Positions 44,646 to 55,413 of a stretch of DNA of 64,000 bases are shown piece after piece. A model generated the notes under the pieces. That model did not search any database, was not told where the DNA came from, and saw nothing but the letters and a program-made list of their open reading frames with translations. Origin of the DNA: Capsaspora owczarzaki ATCC 30864 (lineage: Eukaryota > Opisthokonta > Filasterea); contig NW_011887296.1 in the NCBI RefSeq assembly GCF_000151315.2, positions 1,574,998-1,638,997 on the forward strand, in the 5' to 3' direction. The position numbers and the translations under genes were made by a program. Positions within the stretch are counted from its first letter, which is position 1. Every line of letters begins with the position of its first letter.

Positions 44646-46531
44646 AGGACGAACTCACATCCGGACCGTTCACTCCTTCGGGATTGGCGTTCGGCAGCGA
44701 GGAAGGGTCACCTCTGGCCGGTTCGCCAGATCCAGTCGCGGGCGCTGCTGCACCCAACCTGCCTTCCGGATCCAGCAACGACGACACCTTGAGCACCATC
44801 ACTGGCGAAAGCAACGTCGAAGACGACGACCCCACACGAGCAAGTCACTATTCAAATGCTTCTGACCGTGTCGTTTGTTGCTGACACATCTCTCTTGCTG
44901 CTACAGACAACCTACAACGCAACCGTGATTGAGCGACTCTTTAGCATCATGTACGCCAGCTTGAACATTGACAGCCAGATTCGGCTGGTAACCTTGGAGT
45001 TGGCCATCATGCTGCTCCAAGAACTGGTGTTCTTCAAGGGCGCATCGCCATGCTTGACAGACGAGCACTTTGGACTTCTCGCTGTAAGCCAAGCCATTCC
45101 ACATTCATTATGGTGGAAGGGGGGGGAGTGTTGGATCTTTTTTCACTCAAAATGTGTTAATCCTCTGTGTGGAAAATTCTTTGAACTGCTCCTTCAGGAC
45201 ATTGAGCTGGTCAGCACTGAGCGCCTCCGCGCATGCTATTCCGGCTCTGCGAGCAACGACATCTTTTTGGACATGTTCGAGGACGAGTACCGGACGCTGC
45301 GACCGCTCCATTTCGAGTCCCTCATGATGGACGCCTCCATTTTGTTGCCACCAACAACCACCCCATTAACCGGCATTGAATTCTCCAAGCGTCTGCCCTG
45401 CGGCGAAGTCGAAAAGACACGCCGTGCCATCCGTGTCTTCCTCTTTATTCGGCAATTGCGGACAACGCTCAAGCGCGAGAAGGATCCGGAACTTCCGCTC
45501 TCCGAGCAGCAAGAGCCTGTCAAGATTGACGATGCTCTTGACTTGAGTAAGAGGCGTTTTTGTTTTGGTCGACACTTGTTTGGACGTGAACCACTCAGCT
45601 GTCTGAACGCCGCTTCTTTCGTTGTATACTCGTTCATCTACAAACAGACAACAGCGATCTGATTGCTTGCAAGGTCGTGGATCGGACACGCGCAGCCCAG
45701 CAGGCGGCACAGGCACACATTGTCAAACCTACAGGAGTGCCGAACGCTGCAATGGCGGCGGTGGCTCGCTTTTTGGTGGTCGACCAAAACCGCCTGATTC
45801 TCGTCGAGCCAGACCACACTCGGCTCGGCTGGGGCGTTGTGCGCTTTGTGGCGTCTCTGCAGAGCGTGGAGACGGCGTTTGACAAGACGGATTCGCGCGT
45901 GCTGCACATCACGGTTCTCAACAACCTCCGCCCGTGGGCAGCCAACGGACCCACCACGGTCAGCTCGCTCAAGTGGAGCGGCAGCCTCATTTTCGACGAC
46001 CACATTCGGTGCCTGGCGGCCAAGCAGCAGCATTTGGACAAGAGCAAGAGCGAGTTGCGGCTTCGCAAGCTCACCAAAGTTGCCAACATGCTGGGCGTGC
46101 CTGTCCCCGTGCTCTCGCCGTTGTCGGCGGCCCATTCGCAGACGCAGCTCCCCGCGCAGTCGCCCCTCGTGCAGCACCATCCCTCGTCACTGGCCTCTCC
46201 TGCGCAGGGCGGCTTGCAGCCGCAGTTGTCGCTGAATTTCGGTCCGACCATGTCCAAGTCCCCTTCGTTGCCGCAAGTGTCGTCCAACGTGGCCACGCCT
46301 TTGGAGGTGGCGAACAATGCTGATGCGCAGCATCGACTTCAGCAGCAGCAGCAGCAACAGCAACAGCAGCAGCAGCAACAGCAACAGCAGCAGCAGCAAC
46401 AGCAACAGGCCGCGGTGGTTACCCATGTCTCCCAACCGCAGCGCCTTCTTGATGACGATGCCGCTGCCATGTCTACGCCAGTCAGCTCTGTCGCGACCTC
46501 CGATCCGCTGACAGACGCCCTGGACGATTGA
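41900..46531 (+). CDS. CLEC16A: CLEC16A/GOP-1 homologue (FPL domain)
   Basis: Eleven exons: 41900-41964, 42180-42308, 42597-42730, 42825-42973, 43075-43180, 43301-43424, 43542-44523, 44648-44869, 44907-45083, 45198-45546 and 45648-46531, about 1,106 aa, close to the human length. The FPL domain is strongly conserved: [68 protein letters not shown] and [17 protein letters not shown]. It continues to [14 protein letters not shown] and the segment [16 protein letters not shown]. The C-terminal third ends in a poly-Gln run. Family role: endolysosomal membrane protein acting in mitophagy and endosome maturation, despite its lectin-like name. The donor at 44869 (CGT|GTCGTT) is atypical and is the least certain junction. 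The central exon has a Ser/Thr/Ala-rich insertion. Confidence 0.94.
42117..42165. repeat. (ACTC)n-type repeat in CLEC16A intron 1
   Basis: Imperfect ACTC units fill the intron just before the acceptor at 42179. Confidence 0.8.
46338..46407 (+). repeat. CAG/CAA repeat encoding poly-Gln in CLEC16A
   Basis: About 23 consecutive glutamine codons, mostly CAG with CAA interruptions, close to the C-terminus of the CLEC16A product. Confidence 0.9.
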
Positions 46532-47341
46532 AGCAAGGGTCGGATTTGTTGATAGTAGTTGATAGCGAGCAAATGGATTATCGGCGCGATGCAAAGAGAA
46601 ATTGTATCGCTTGCATTTTACAGTTTATTCCAAATTTCCAAAATTGTATGCAAGCTTCTAAGCAAGACGTGCAAATTCTGAATATATCGGGACAAAGGTC
46701 GGCGGTCATGCTACGACCTGCCAATCAACTTCCAAACAAAGAAGGCTGAAAAAATCGCACCAATCCAAGAGCTGCGTTGATGCACATGAAAGAACCGGAA
46801 GTGTGGAGGCAAAACCCAGACCCTCCGTCGCTTGAACCAAAAGCTCGCCCCGCACTGAACATCCGAATACTGTCCAGCGCGTCGACTGTGCGTGTCACAG
46901 AGCAGCTGTTTGCACAAGAACAAAAAAAAAAAAAAGTTCAAAAAAAAATTAAAAAAAAAAAAAAAGACCACAAAAGTCATGCTCTTCCATCCCCATCCCT
47001 CACTGGGCTGTATGCAGCAGTCAACCGACACTTGCGCATTCGCTTCCATGCGCTTCCCATCCCAGCCACAACTCCAAGTCAATGTCCTTCATCTTCCCAC
47101 GGATGGGAGCGCAGAGTCGACATGTGCATCAGCCACATCGAAATCGGCCAATGGCGTTGCTGGGCTGGTGCACGACCTTCTCACCCGTGCAACTTTCCAT
47201 CTCATTTCCCACGGACTGCGGTCAATGAGTCCAATCAATGGATGGGCTTTATAAAGCTAGGTCCAAAACAGGGATGCTAAAGGTCAGTCTTCTTCATCTG
47301 CGCTGTCCGTCCTTCTTCTCGTATTCAGACATTATTCAGAC
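46532..47341. other. spacer between CLEC16A and the phosphate transporter
   Basis: About 800 bases with A-rich tracts near 46921-46965. No gene or RNA fold is recognised. The downstream half should hold the transporter promoter. Confidence 0.5.
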
Positions 47342-49146
47342 ATGGTGGGCAAAAAAGGATCCAACACGTCGAGCAACTCGTCGATTGCAGCCCCGTCCGC
47401 GGCCGGACTTGCTCAACTCGACAATGCCGGGCTCTCTTGGTTTCACATTCGCACTGTGCTCGTCGCAGGCATGGGAGTAAGTGACAATTTTCCCTGTTAT
47501 TGCGTGTGACAGTGGCCTCGTAGTTAGTTTTGTGATTGTAAACTTACTGCTCGCTTGTCTAGTTTTTCTGTGACAGTTACGATTTGTTTGTCATCTCTCT
47601 CATCACCAAATGCATCGGCCGGCTTTACTACCCCGACATTGCATACTATTCCCCCGAGCGCTGCGCCGACAACCACATCTCAAACATAACGACGGCTTGC
47701 AGTCACAAGTACGCGTCGCTCATTTCGTCCGGCATCTCGCCAGCGGATGCAACATACCACGTGCCGTCTGCCATGCCTGCCAATGTCGACGCAGCGCTCA
47801 AGGGTGTTGCCTTGTGTGGAACCTTGGCTGGCCAGCTGATCTTTGGATATCTTGGCGACCGCTTTGGCCGCCGCGTTTCGTTCGGCGCCACGCTTGTTGT
47901 CATGGTCGTGGCTGCGCTGCTCCAGGGCCTGTCCTTTGGCAACACTGCCAACGGCGTGATTGCATCGCTTTGCCTCTTCCGCTTTGCGCTCGGTGTCGGT
48001 GTTGGCGGTGATTACCCGTTGTCTGCCACCCTGATGAGCGAGTACTCGTCCCGTTCCAACCGCGGCAAGCTGGTGGGCGCGGTCTTTGCCATGCAGGGCA
48101 TCGGGATTCTTGCGGCAGCCACCGTCACCATCATCTTTGCGGCCATCTTCCAAAACCAAAACCAGAATGCCGATTCGATGTGGCGTCTGATTCTCATGTT
48201 CGGCGCCGTCCCGACAGCGGCCACCATGTACGCTCGCCTCAACTTGCCTGAGACACCGCGCTACACGCTTCTCGTCAAGCAGAACGCTGCCACTGCCGCC
48301 TCAGACATTGCCCAGGTCCTCGGCACCGCCGCACCCGCGCACGAGTCTGTGAAACCCGTCGTCAAGAAGATGTCGCTGCGCATGCTCATCAAGAACTATG
48401 GCTGGAAGCTTTTCGGATGCTCAATGTGCTGGTTCCTGCTCGACATTGCCTTCTACAGCCAGAACCTCTTCCAGTCAGACGTCTTCTCTGCCATTGGCTG
48501 GATTCCCAAGGCGCAGACCATGACCATCACGGAAGAGGTCTTCAAAACTGCACGTGCCCAAGCTCTGATTGCCTTGTTCTCAACGGTGCCCGGATACTGG
48601 GTCACCGTCTTTACCGTCGAGAAGCTCGGACGCTGGTGGATTCAGCTCGGCGGGTTTACCATCATGACCCTGTGCATGGCCATTCTGGCTGGCGACTATG
48701 ACAACCTCAAGGCCAACAACGTGACTGCCTTTGTGGCGCTGTACGCGCTCTGCTTCTTTTTCGCCAACTTTGGTCCAAACTCGACAACCTTCATTCTTCC
48801 GGCCGAGCTCTTTCCCGCCCAATACCGCTCGACGGCCCATGGCATTGCTGCAGCGAGTGGCAAGGCCGGAGCCATCATTGGTGCCTTTGGCTTTGCGGCA
48901 GCCAACACGGCCATCGGTCTTCGCCCAACCCTGGCGATTCTCGCTGCCATCAACTTTGCCGGCTTGCTCTTCACCTTCCTGGTGCCGGAAACCAAGGGCC
49001 GCACCCTTGAAGAAATCACGGAAGAGCTTGCCCACATTCCCGAAACAACAACGAGCACGCCCATGACTGGCAGCTCGAGCGACCTGACAATCGAAATGAC
49101 TGCAGTTGACGATACGCTGTCAAGGCCCGAGACGGATCAAGCATAG
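47342..49146 (+). CDS. phosphate:H+ symporter, MFS family (PHO84-type)
   Basis: Two exons, 47342-47476 and 47563-49146, about 572 aa with roughly twelve membrane spans. The first exon ends in VLVAGMG and the second opens FFCDSYDLFVISLI, the usual first helix of this family. MFS loop signature GDRFGRR, the phosphate-symporter signature GVGVGGDYPLSATLMSEY, and the C-terminal PETKGRTLEEITEE are all present. A sizeable cytosolic loop lies between helices 6 and 7. Family role: plasma-membrane uptake of inorganic phosphate with protons. A related organic-anion symporter cannot be excluded, but GGDYPLSA favours phosphate. Confidence 0.92.
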
Positions 49147-51055
49147 GTTGTATAGTTTGTCCCTATTGTTTTTTGTGTGTTTTAGCTTAAAAGTACAGTA
49201 CATAGTTATCCGATTTACCTGCAAGAGTCAGAATTGCGTAGATTTTTTTTCTTTTTTTGTTTTCAGGTCCTCCGTTCGATCGATCCGTCGTGGAGCGCGG
49301 GCGGGCATTGCGAAATGGGTTTTTTTCATCAAGCCACTGTCTCTCGTCGCGTTGACGGAGCTCTTGATGATGATGCAATGGATTAGGGGCAGCGTTGCTC
49401 AAGTGCAAGCTCGCTCTAGCTTTTTTCCCCTCCGTCTCCGCCACCCCGCCACCCCTTCCCCCCCCCCCAATTTGTCTAGCAAAAGCGCATTGTTTTGATC
49501 CCAATTGTCAGCTGAATGTCGACAGGTCCAAGGTCTGCATTTGGTGCTCGCTCTCTCCTCTTTTTTGGGCTCCCCGTTACTGTACGAGCATGACGCGCTT
49601 TTTGTGCGCTTTTTGTGTGTGCTGCATTTCGGCAACCAGACACCAAGCGAGTTCGTTTGACGGGTGTTGATATCAGCGTGATTGCCACAAAGCGAGACGA
49701 CGCAAGGTGAAGAGCGGCGAGCGGAGTGGAGTGGAGTGGAGTGGCTTTTGCGAGCAGACGCCGTCACTGGGTCATTTCGAGCATGCGATTTCGACTTGAG
49801 AGGTTTTTGAGGTGGCGTGGGGGGTTGGGGTTGGGGTTGGAATGGGGGGGGGGCAGGACAAAGGAGAATGGACCTGTGTGGGTTGCAATGAGTGGAGCGC
49901 AATGCATTTTCCATTGCCTTCCACTCGTTTCCGCTCACTTCCATCCTTCTCCTTCCCTCCATCCCCCTCCCTTCCCTTCTTCTCGCTCGTCGTGCTCTCC
50001 ACTGTTCTGATGCGAGTGACTTCCACCACCCCTTTCAATCCCTTCACATCCTGCTGATGCAATGCACTTTCCATTGTACCTCGCTTCCCTCTGCCTTCTC
50101 CCTCCGCTGCCCCTTTTCCCCCTTCAACTCTACACTCGCAACACAGTTACAAACAGTCAAGTGTGTTTTGCTGTCGAAACAACAACCGCGCGATTCTGGG
50201 CTGCAAAACCACAGCATTCACAACGCCAAAATGCATTGCACGCAAAAAAAAAAAAAAAAAAAAAAAAAAAACGGGTTTTTGAATGCAAAACCGTTACGCA
50301 CATGGAGGAGGGTAGTCGACACGGCGATTTTAGTGAACTTTTTGTATCGCGCTTTGTTTCGAGCGAAACCGACGATGTACTCTTTATTAAAACCGCTGCT
50401 ACCATTTTTCTTGCTTGGAGTCTCTTTGTGGTCGTATCTCTGCCAACGCTGAACTCTCGTTGTTACTACTCTCTCACTACCTCGCCTACCAATTTCTTGT
50501 CGTGAATTTCATGTTGCTTGCTATACACTCACTTTTTGACTTCTTGCTTACAGGGGTGAACACAAAAAAAACCAACCAACCAACACTTTCTTTTTTTTCC
50601 TTTTTACAGTGAATTTCTGAGACCGCTGAGATTCGCTTTTTTTTCTCTCTCTTCTTTCTACCATTCTTTGACTTATTGTTTCTGAGATTTCCATTCGTGT
50701 CTCAGTTCACTCGTCTTTTTTTTTTTTTTTCTTCCTTCTTCTTCTCTCGTTTTCCTTTTGGCTCGTCGTGCTCGCTCAAGTTCTGTCCAAGTTCATTGAC
50801 AAGTCTGACAAGCAAGGAAACACAAAGAAAGAGCAGAAACTCGAAACAAAAAAAAGTCAAGTCAAAGTCCCCTCTTCCTAACGTTCCCTCGATTGATCAT
50901 CAACGCGCAACGTCAAACAAGTCAACGCAACGTTCATCGGTCGTTGTTTCGACTCTTGCGTCATTTTCCTGTGGATTTAGCACAAAACAACCCCCTTCCC
51001 ATCAAGCGTCATCAACTTTTTCTTTTTGCAGCTCGTCACTCCACACCACGCAGAA
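49147..51055. other. 1.9 kb spacer upstream of the cyclin gene
   Basis: Includes GGAGT repeats (49724-49744), G-rich tracts (about 49818-49853), long polypyrimidine stretches and an A28 run at 50244-50271. A CAATGCA-TTTTCCATTG motif occurs twice (near 49900 and 50060). The last 400 bases are pyrimidine-rich, as expected for a promoter or 5' UTR. No gene is recognised. Confidence 0.5.
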
Positions 51056-52363
51056 ATGACGCTCACCTCGTCCTCTACCAGCCCCAACGGCGGCGGCTCG
51101 AGCATGATGCGCACCGCGTCGCTCCCCGCCACCTCGTCGGCTTCGGTCCGCGTGGTGTCCACCAACAGCCACATTGGCTCAAAGATCGTCAAGCCCAGCG
51201 TGTCCTCTGCCGCTGCTCGCCAGATGCAGGCCCGCATCACCGCGGCCGGCTCCGTCCAAGAGCTTCGTCAGCAACTACAAGCGCCCGCGTCGCTCGCCCT
51301 GATGCGCCTTGCGACCGTCTCCTCTGAGCTCTTGGCGCCCTCTGCCTTTGTCGATGCGGCCTCCAACAGCAGCAGCAGCATCAGCAGCAGCAACAACGGC
51401 AGCAACGGCAGCAGCGCGTTGTCGTCGCCCGCCATGATGTCCATGGACGATGACTCGTACTATGCAGCTGCTTCGATCGTTGCCTCGGCGTCCGGCGCGG
51501 CCTCTTCGTCCTCGTCGTCGGCAATGGCGTCCCCGCAGCCGTTCGTGCCGATGCCCGCTGGCTCGGACCTGTTGGACGATGCGCTGATCGGCCTGCCGTC
51601 CTTCGACCCGACCGCTCCCCCGCAGCGCGTCATGCAGGCGAGCAAGATTCTGGCCAACATGCTCCAGACCCAGCACGGCTATCTGCCCACGCTAAACTTC
51701 CTCCGTCGCATCCAGAAGGACGAAATCCAAGAGTTTATGCGCCGCGACATTCTCGAGTGGCTCTTGCGTGTCTCGCAGCACTTTGAGCACCACGCTGAGA
51801 CGTTTGCCACGGCCGTCAACCTGTTTGATCGCTTCCTGTCCACGCTCAAGGTCAAGCCCACGCATCTCCAGCTCATCGCCGCCACCGCCCTGCTGATTGC
51901 CGCCAAGTCGCAGGAGCAGTGGAACACCCACCCGACCCTCAGCAGCCTCATCAACGCCTCGAACGCCGCGTTCGCCTGCAGCGACATTCTGCGCATGGAG
52001 CGCATCATTCTCGCGCGCCTCAAGTGGACGCTGGCCACCGTCACGCCCCACCTGCTCATCCACCAGATGGTGCCGTGCCTCGAGCAGACCCTCCAGTTTT
52101 CGGCCCAGCAGCTCGATCGTCTCATCCGTGACGCCGAGGCCTACAGCGATGCCGCGCTCATCGAGTACCGCTACGCCAACCAGCTGCCGTCCACCATTGC
52201 TTGCGGCGCCCTCCTCTGCGCCCTCGCCCGCACCAGCCGCGGCGTCCATGACAAGGACCTCATCTCGGGCCTGCTTTCGCTCTCTGGCACCGAGTATGAC
52301 GCTGCGTCTGCCTGCTTTATGGACATGAAGGCGCTTCTGGTTGATGACGGCCCGGTCATGTAA
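51056..52363 (+). CDS. cyclin, G/I-like
   Basis: Intronless, 435 aa. The first 195 residues are low in complexity (Ser, Ala, Asn), with IGSKIVKPSVSSAAARQMQA the only ordered-looking piece. A two-fold cyclin box begins near residue 200: RRDILEWLLRVSQHFEHHAE, FATAVNLFDRFLSTLKVKP, LQLIAATALLIAAKSQEQ, then SDILRMERIILARLKWTL and the second fold. ETFATAVNLFDRFLS with KVKPTHLQ and the LRMER motif resembles cyclins G and I more than D, A or B. Family role: CDK regulatory subunit or checkpoint regulator. The CDK partner cannot be told from sequence. Cyclin D is the main alternative; no LxCxE motif is seen near the N-terminus. Confidence 0.8.
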   Translation: MTLTSSSTSPNGGGSSMMRTASLPATSSASVRVVSTNSHIGSKIVKPSVSSAAARQMQARITAAGSVQELRQQLQAPASLALMRLATVSSELLAPSAFVDAASNSSSSISSSNNGSNGSSALSSPAMMSMDDDSYYAAASIVASASGAASSSSSSAMASPQPFVPMPAGSDLLDDALIGLPSFDPTAPPQRVMQASKILANMLQTQHGYLPTLNFLRRIQKDEIQEFMRRDILEWLLRVSQHFEHHAETFATAVNLFDRFLSTLKVKPTHLQLIAATALLIAAKSQEQWNTHPTLSSLINASNAAFACSDILRMERIILARLKWTLATVTPHLLIHQMVPCLEQTLQFSAQQLDRLIRDAEAYSDAALIEYRYANQLPSTIACGALLCALARTSRGVHDKDLISGLLSLSGTEYDAASACFMDMKALLVDDGPVM

Positions 52364-52969
52364 ATCTCGCGATCCATCCATCCATCCATCCGCACAAACA
52401 GCATTCTTTCTTTTTCTCGTTCTACACACATCCTCAAGACAAGAAAACCCAAAAAGCAACAAAAACAAAAAGAAAAACAAGTCCCGTTGCCTTTCCACAA
52501 AAAAACAACAAAAAACTTGATCAACTTGACCACAAAAGCTCTAAAACGACCCTCAAAAAAACAAGCTGATATTTGTTTTGTTCTGTCCTGTGTCTCGCCT
52601 CGTTCCCCAAGCCTTACTGTCCGTTCTCAAGACTGCGTGTGTGTTCTTCCGTCTCGTTCTCTGACTATTGTTTGTCCGCTGTTCCCTCTCCGTTCCTTCT
52701 TCCTGCAATGTTTCCTGTTGCTTGAAAAACCTCTTAAATCCCAAAAAATATAACTTGTGTTGGTCTCCTGACGTCGATCCTTGTCTCGCAGCATGTTACG
52801 CTGTAAAAAACACTACATGTAGCCCTGTTCCATTCCACTTCAATCCAATTCTCACGCAGTGTTGCACCCTTCTTTGTCTATTTGTTTTGTTTTTCCCCCC
52901 TTCATGTTGTCTGAGACTCCTTCCCATGTCACTCCTTCTCTTCTCTCTTCTCGTTCATTTTGTTCACAC
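52364..52969. other. spacer between the cyclin and RCC1L
   Basis: About 600 bases, starting with a CCAT repeat (52375-52391), then A-rich and finally pyrimidine-rich toward the next start. Nothing else is seen. Confidence 0.5.
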
Positions 52970-55032
52970 ATGCTGCGTTTGGCTGCGTCGTCTCGGCGCG
53001 GTTTCGCACAACTCTGCGCGGCCGCAGCCCCCGCCGCCACGAGCCGCCTTGCAATGGCATCCATGGCCGAGCGCACGCAGATCCAGGCGAGCATTCTGTC
53101 GTGGGGCGCTGCGGACGCCGGTGCGCTCGGTCTCGGCACGCTGCTGCCACCTGCGCTCCAACCGCAGTCGCAGTCATCACAGTCGTCGCAGTCACAGTCA
53201 CCACGCGGACTGGACTCTGGATCTGGACTGCCACGCTCATTGGGTGCTGAGCAGCCGGCGCCACTGTTTGTGTCAACCCCGACACGTGTCCCAGGCCTCG
53301 AGGTGAGTAAGCAAGCCAGTGGGAAGGCTCAGAAAAGCTCAGAAAAGCTCAGAAAATCTGAGAAAAGGTCTGACATCAAAGTAGAGCAGAGAAGGTCATA
53401 AGTTATGGGGATTCTTGCTCAACATCGACCCCCCTCTTCTGCTGGCTTTGCTCAGAGATATGTTCCGTATGCGATCGCAGCTGGATGGGCGCACTCGTTG
53501 GTCGCCGTGCAAAGTAAGAAGCATTGTCTGAGAAATAATGCTGGTGCTTGTAATCTCGTTGATATCACCAAGAAAAAATAAGGAAAAATCAAACTCATCC
53601 GCGGTGCAAATCAGACCCAGGTCTCGGAACATTCGCATTGCTCGGCGCTGGCCTCAATACCAGCAATCAAATAGGCTTGATTGATCCCGAAACACGCCAG
53701 CGTCGTCGACAGCACGAGGCTGCCGACTTCATCTCCTCGCAAGATGGCGACCAAGCAGTGCCAGCGAAGGCCGTCAGTGATTTCACCTTCATCCATCGGT
53801 TTGACGATCAACCCGTCGTGTCGATGGCGTGCGGACGTCAACACTCGATTGTCGCAACAGCAACACAAGGTAACAAGCGAAGAATTGTGGTGCTCAACAA
53901 CAGAAAAAATCTTTGTTTTGAATCCCGCTCACTCACCTCAACCCAGTCGTCGGCTTTGGAAACAACCACTACGGACAATGCGGCATCCTCCCATTCCGCG
54001 CAAGACAATCCCCCGACTTTGTCCATTTGAATTTGCTGCTCACAGGGGCCAGTCGCGAGTTGGCCAACACGCCAGAAATGCCGTTGCGCGTGGCGTGCGG
54101 TCTGGACTTGACGCTCATATTGCACGCAGACGTCCTGTACGCGAGCGGCTGGGGTGCTGACGGGCAAACGGGACTGGGTGTGGACACGGACGTCCGGTTG
54201 CTGTCGCCGATCGTTTTCGAGGCAGAAGACTTTGTGGGAGAAAAGGTGCATCACTTTGCGACGCGCGCCGATTGCTCGTATGCCCTTGTCAGCAACAGCA
54301 ACGGAGTACACCGGCTGTTTACGTGGGGCAACTCGGAATATGGCCAAACCAGTCTTGGCAAGAAGCCCGATAAGGTCAGCAGATTTTTGCGAGCAACCAC
54401 AAAAACCAGTGGTGTGCTTTGACTCTGTCCTTTGCTGACCGCGGACTATACTTGCCAGTATTTGAAACCACACGTTGTACCAGGTCTGGGCGCTGCATCC
54501 GTCAAGCAGATTGCTGCTGGCGGATCGTTTGCCGCGTTTTTGACTGGTAGGCGAGAGATTTGGATTGGATGCGTTCTACTTTTGTTCTGAAGCATACTCA
54601 CGGTCTCCCCTCTTCTCATACTCCACTTTAGCGGATGGCTGTGTTCATACGTGTGGTTATGGCCCAGCACTCGGACGAGGCAACCACACACTAGAGTCGC
54701 TCGAGATTGCGCAGCTCGATCGCGCCCTGTTCAATTTCGAGCCAGTCGTGCAGCTCGTCAGCGGAAACGACTACGTCATGGCGCTCACCGTCACCGGAAA
54801 GCTCTTTGCCTGGGGACGCGGCCAATGGGGACGTCTTGGCCTGGGCCACACGGCCGATGCGTGGGTGCCAACAAGGGTGAGTTTTGTTAATTCGTTCTTC
54901 TTCTGCGCGTTGTTGCTGCTCTCAACGATAGTGTCGTTTTTTTCTGCTTCACAGGTACCAATCGAGGGCAAGGTCACCAGCGTTGCGTGCGGAGTGGATC
55001 ACACTTTGGCGATCGTTGTCGACAATGAATAA
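52970..55032 (+). CDS. RCC1L: RCC1-like protein, probably mitochondrial (RCC1L/WBSCR16)
   Basis: Seven exons: 52970-53302, 53456-53513, 53615-53869, 53947-54374, 54459-54546, 54632-54876 and 54955-55032, about 494 aa. The N-terminus, MLRLAASSRRGFAQLCAA, is Arg/Ala/Ser-rich without acidic residues, a typical mitochondrial presequence. RCC1 propeller repeats follow: SWGAADAGALGLG, VSMACGRQHSIVA, GFGNNHYGQCG, LYASGWGADGQTGLG, FTWGNSEYGQTSLG and LFAWGRGQWGRLGLG, closing with VTSVACGVDHTLAIVV. RCC1L acts in mitochondria, in mitoribosome biogenesis and as an OPA1-linked exchange factor. The presequence is why I prefer it over nuclear RCC1. A Ser/Gln-rich insertion lies after the first repeat. Confidence 0.82.
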
Positions 55033-55413
55033 ATGCAACCTGCACATTCAACGAGAACGACTTTTTATTGTTAAATCGTGTAGAAAAAAATCAAAAACAC
55101 AAAGGACAAAGAAAACAAAAGGGGAAAGGGGGGGGGGAAGTTGGATGATGAAACGACAATCGGACTTCACACGGTTTGAAACACTAACCCACCACAACGT
55201 CCGCCAAAACGCGTGATAAGTGGCCAAAACTGTGCCAAAGAAATCCGACAATCCTCAAAAGCCCCGCCGAGCATCGACATGCACATTCAACACAGCACAA
55301 GAAAGACTCCGGACGTTTGACCGGAATCCACACATGAAAGAAACAGTGTACAAGCAAAAAACACGCGTGCGCATGCTCTGCTGCTAAACAGTGTGTGAGC
55401 AAGACTCGCGCAT
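55033..55413. other. convergent spacer between RCC1L and CNOT3
   Basis: About 380 bases, A-rich, with a G9 run near 55130. It holds two converging 3' UTRs. Nothing else is seen. Confidence 0.55.

Noticed and set aside
44611-44646. (TGC)n run ending CLEC16A intron, considered as coding poly-Ala/poly-Cys
   Set aside because: It precedes a CAG acceptor that restores the correct phase. It serves as the polypyrimidine-like part of the intron.
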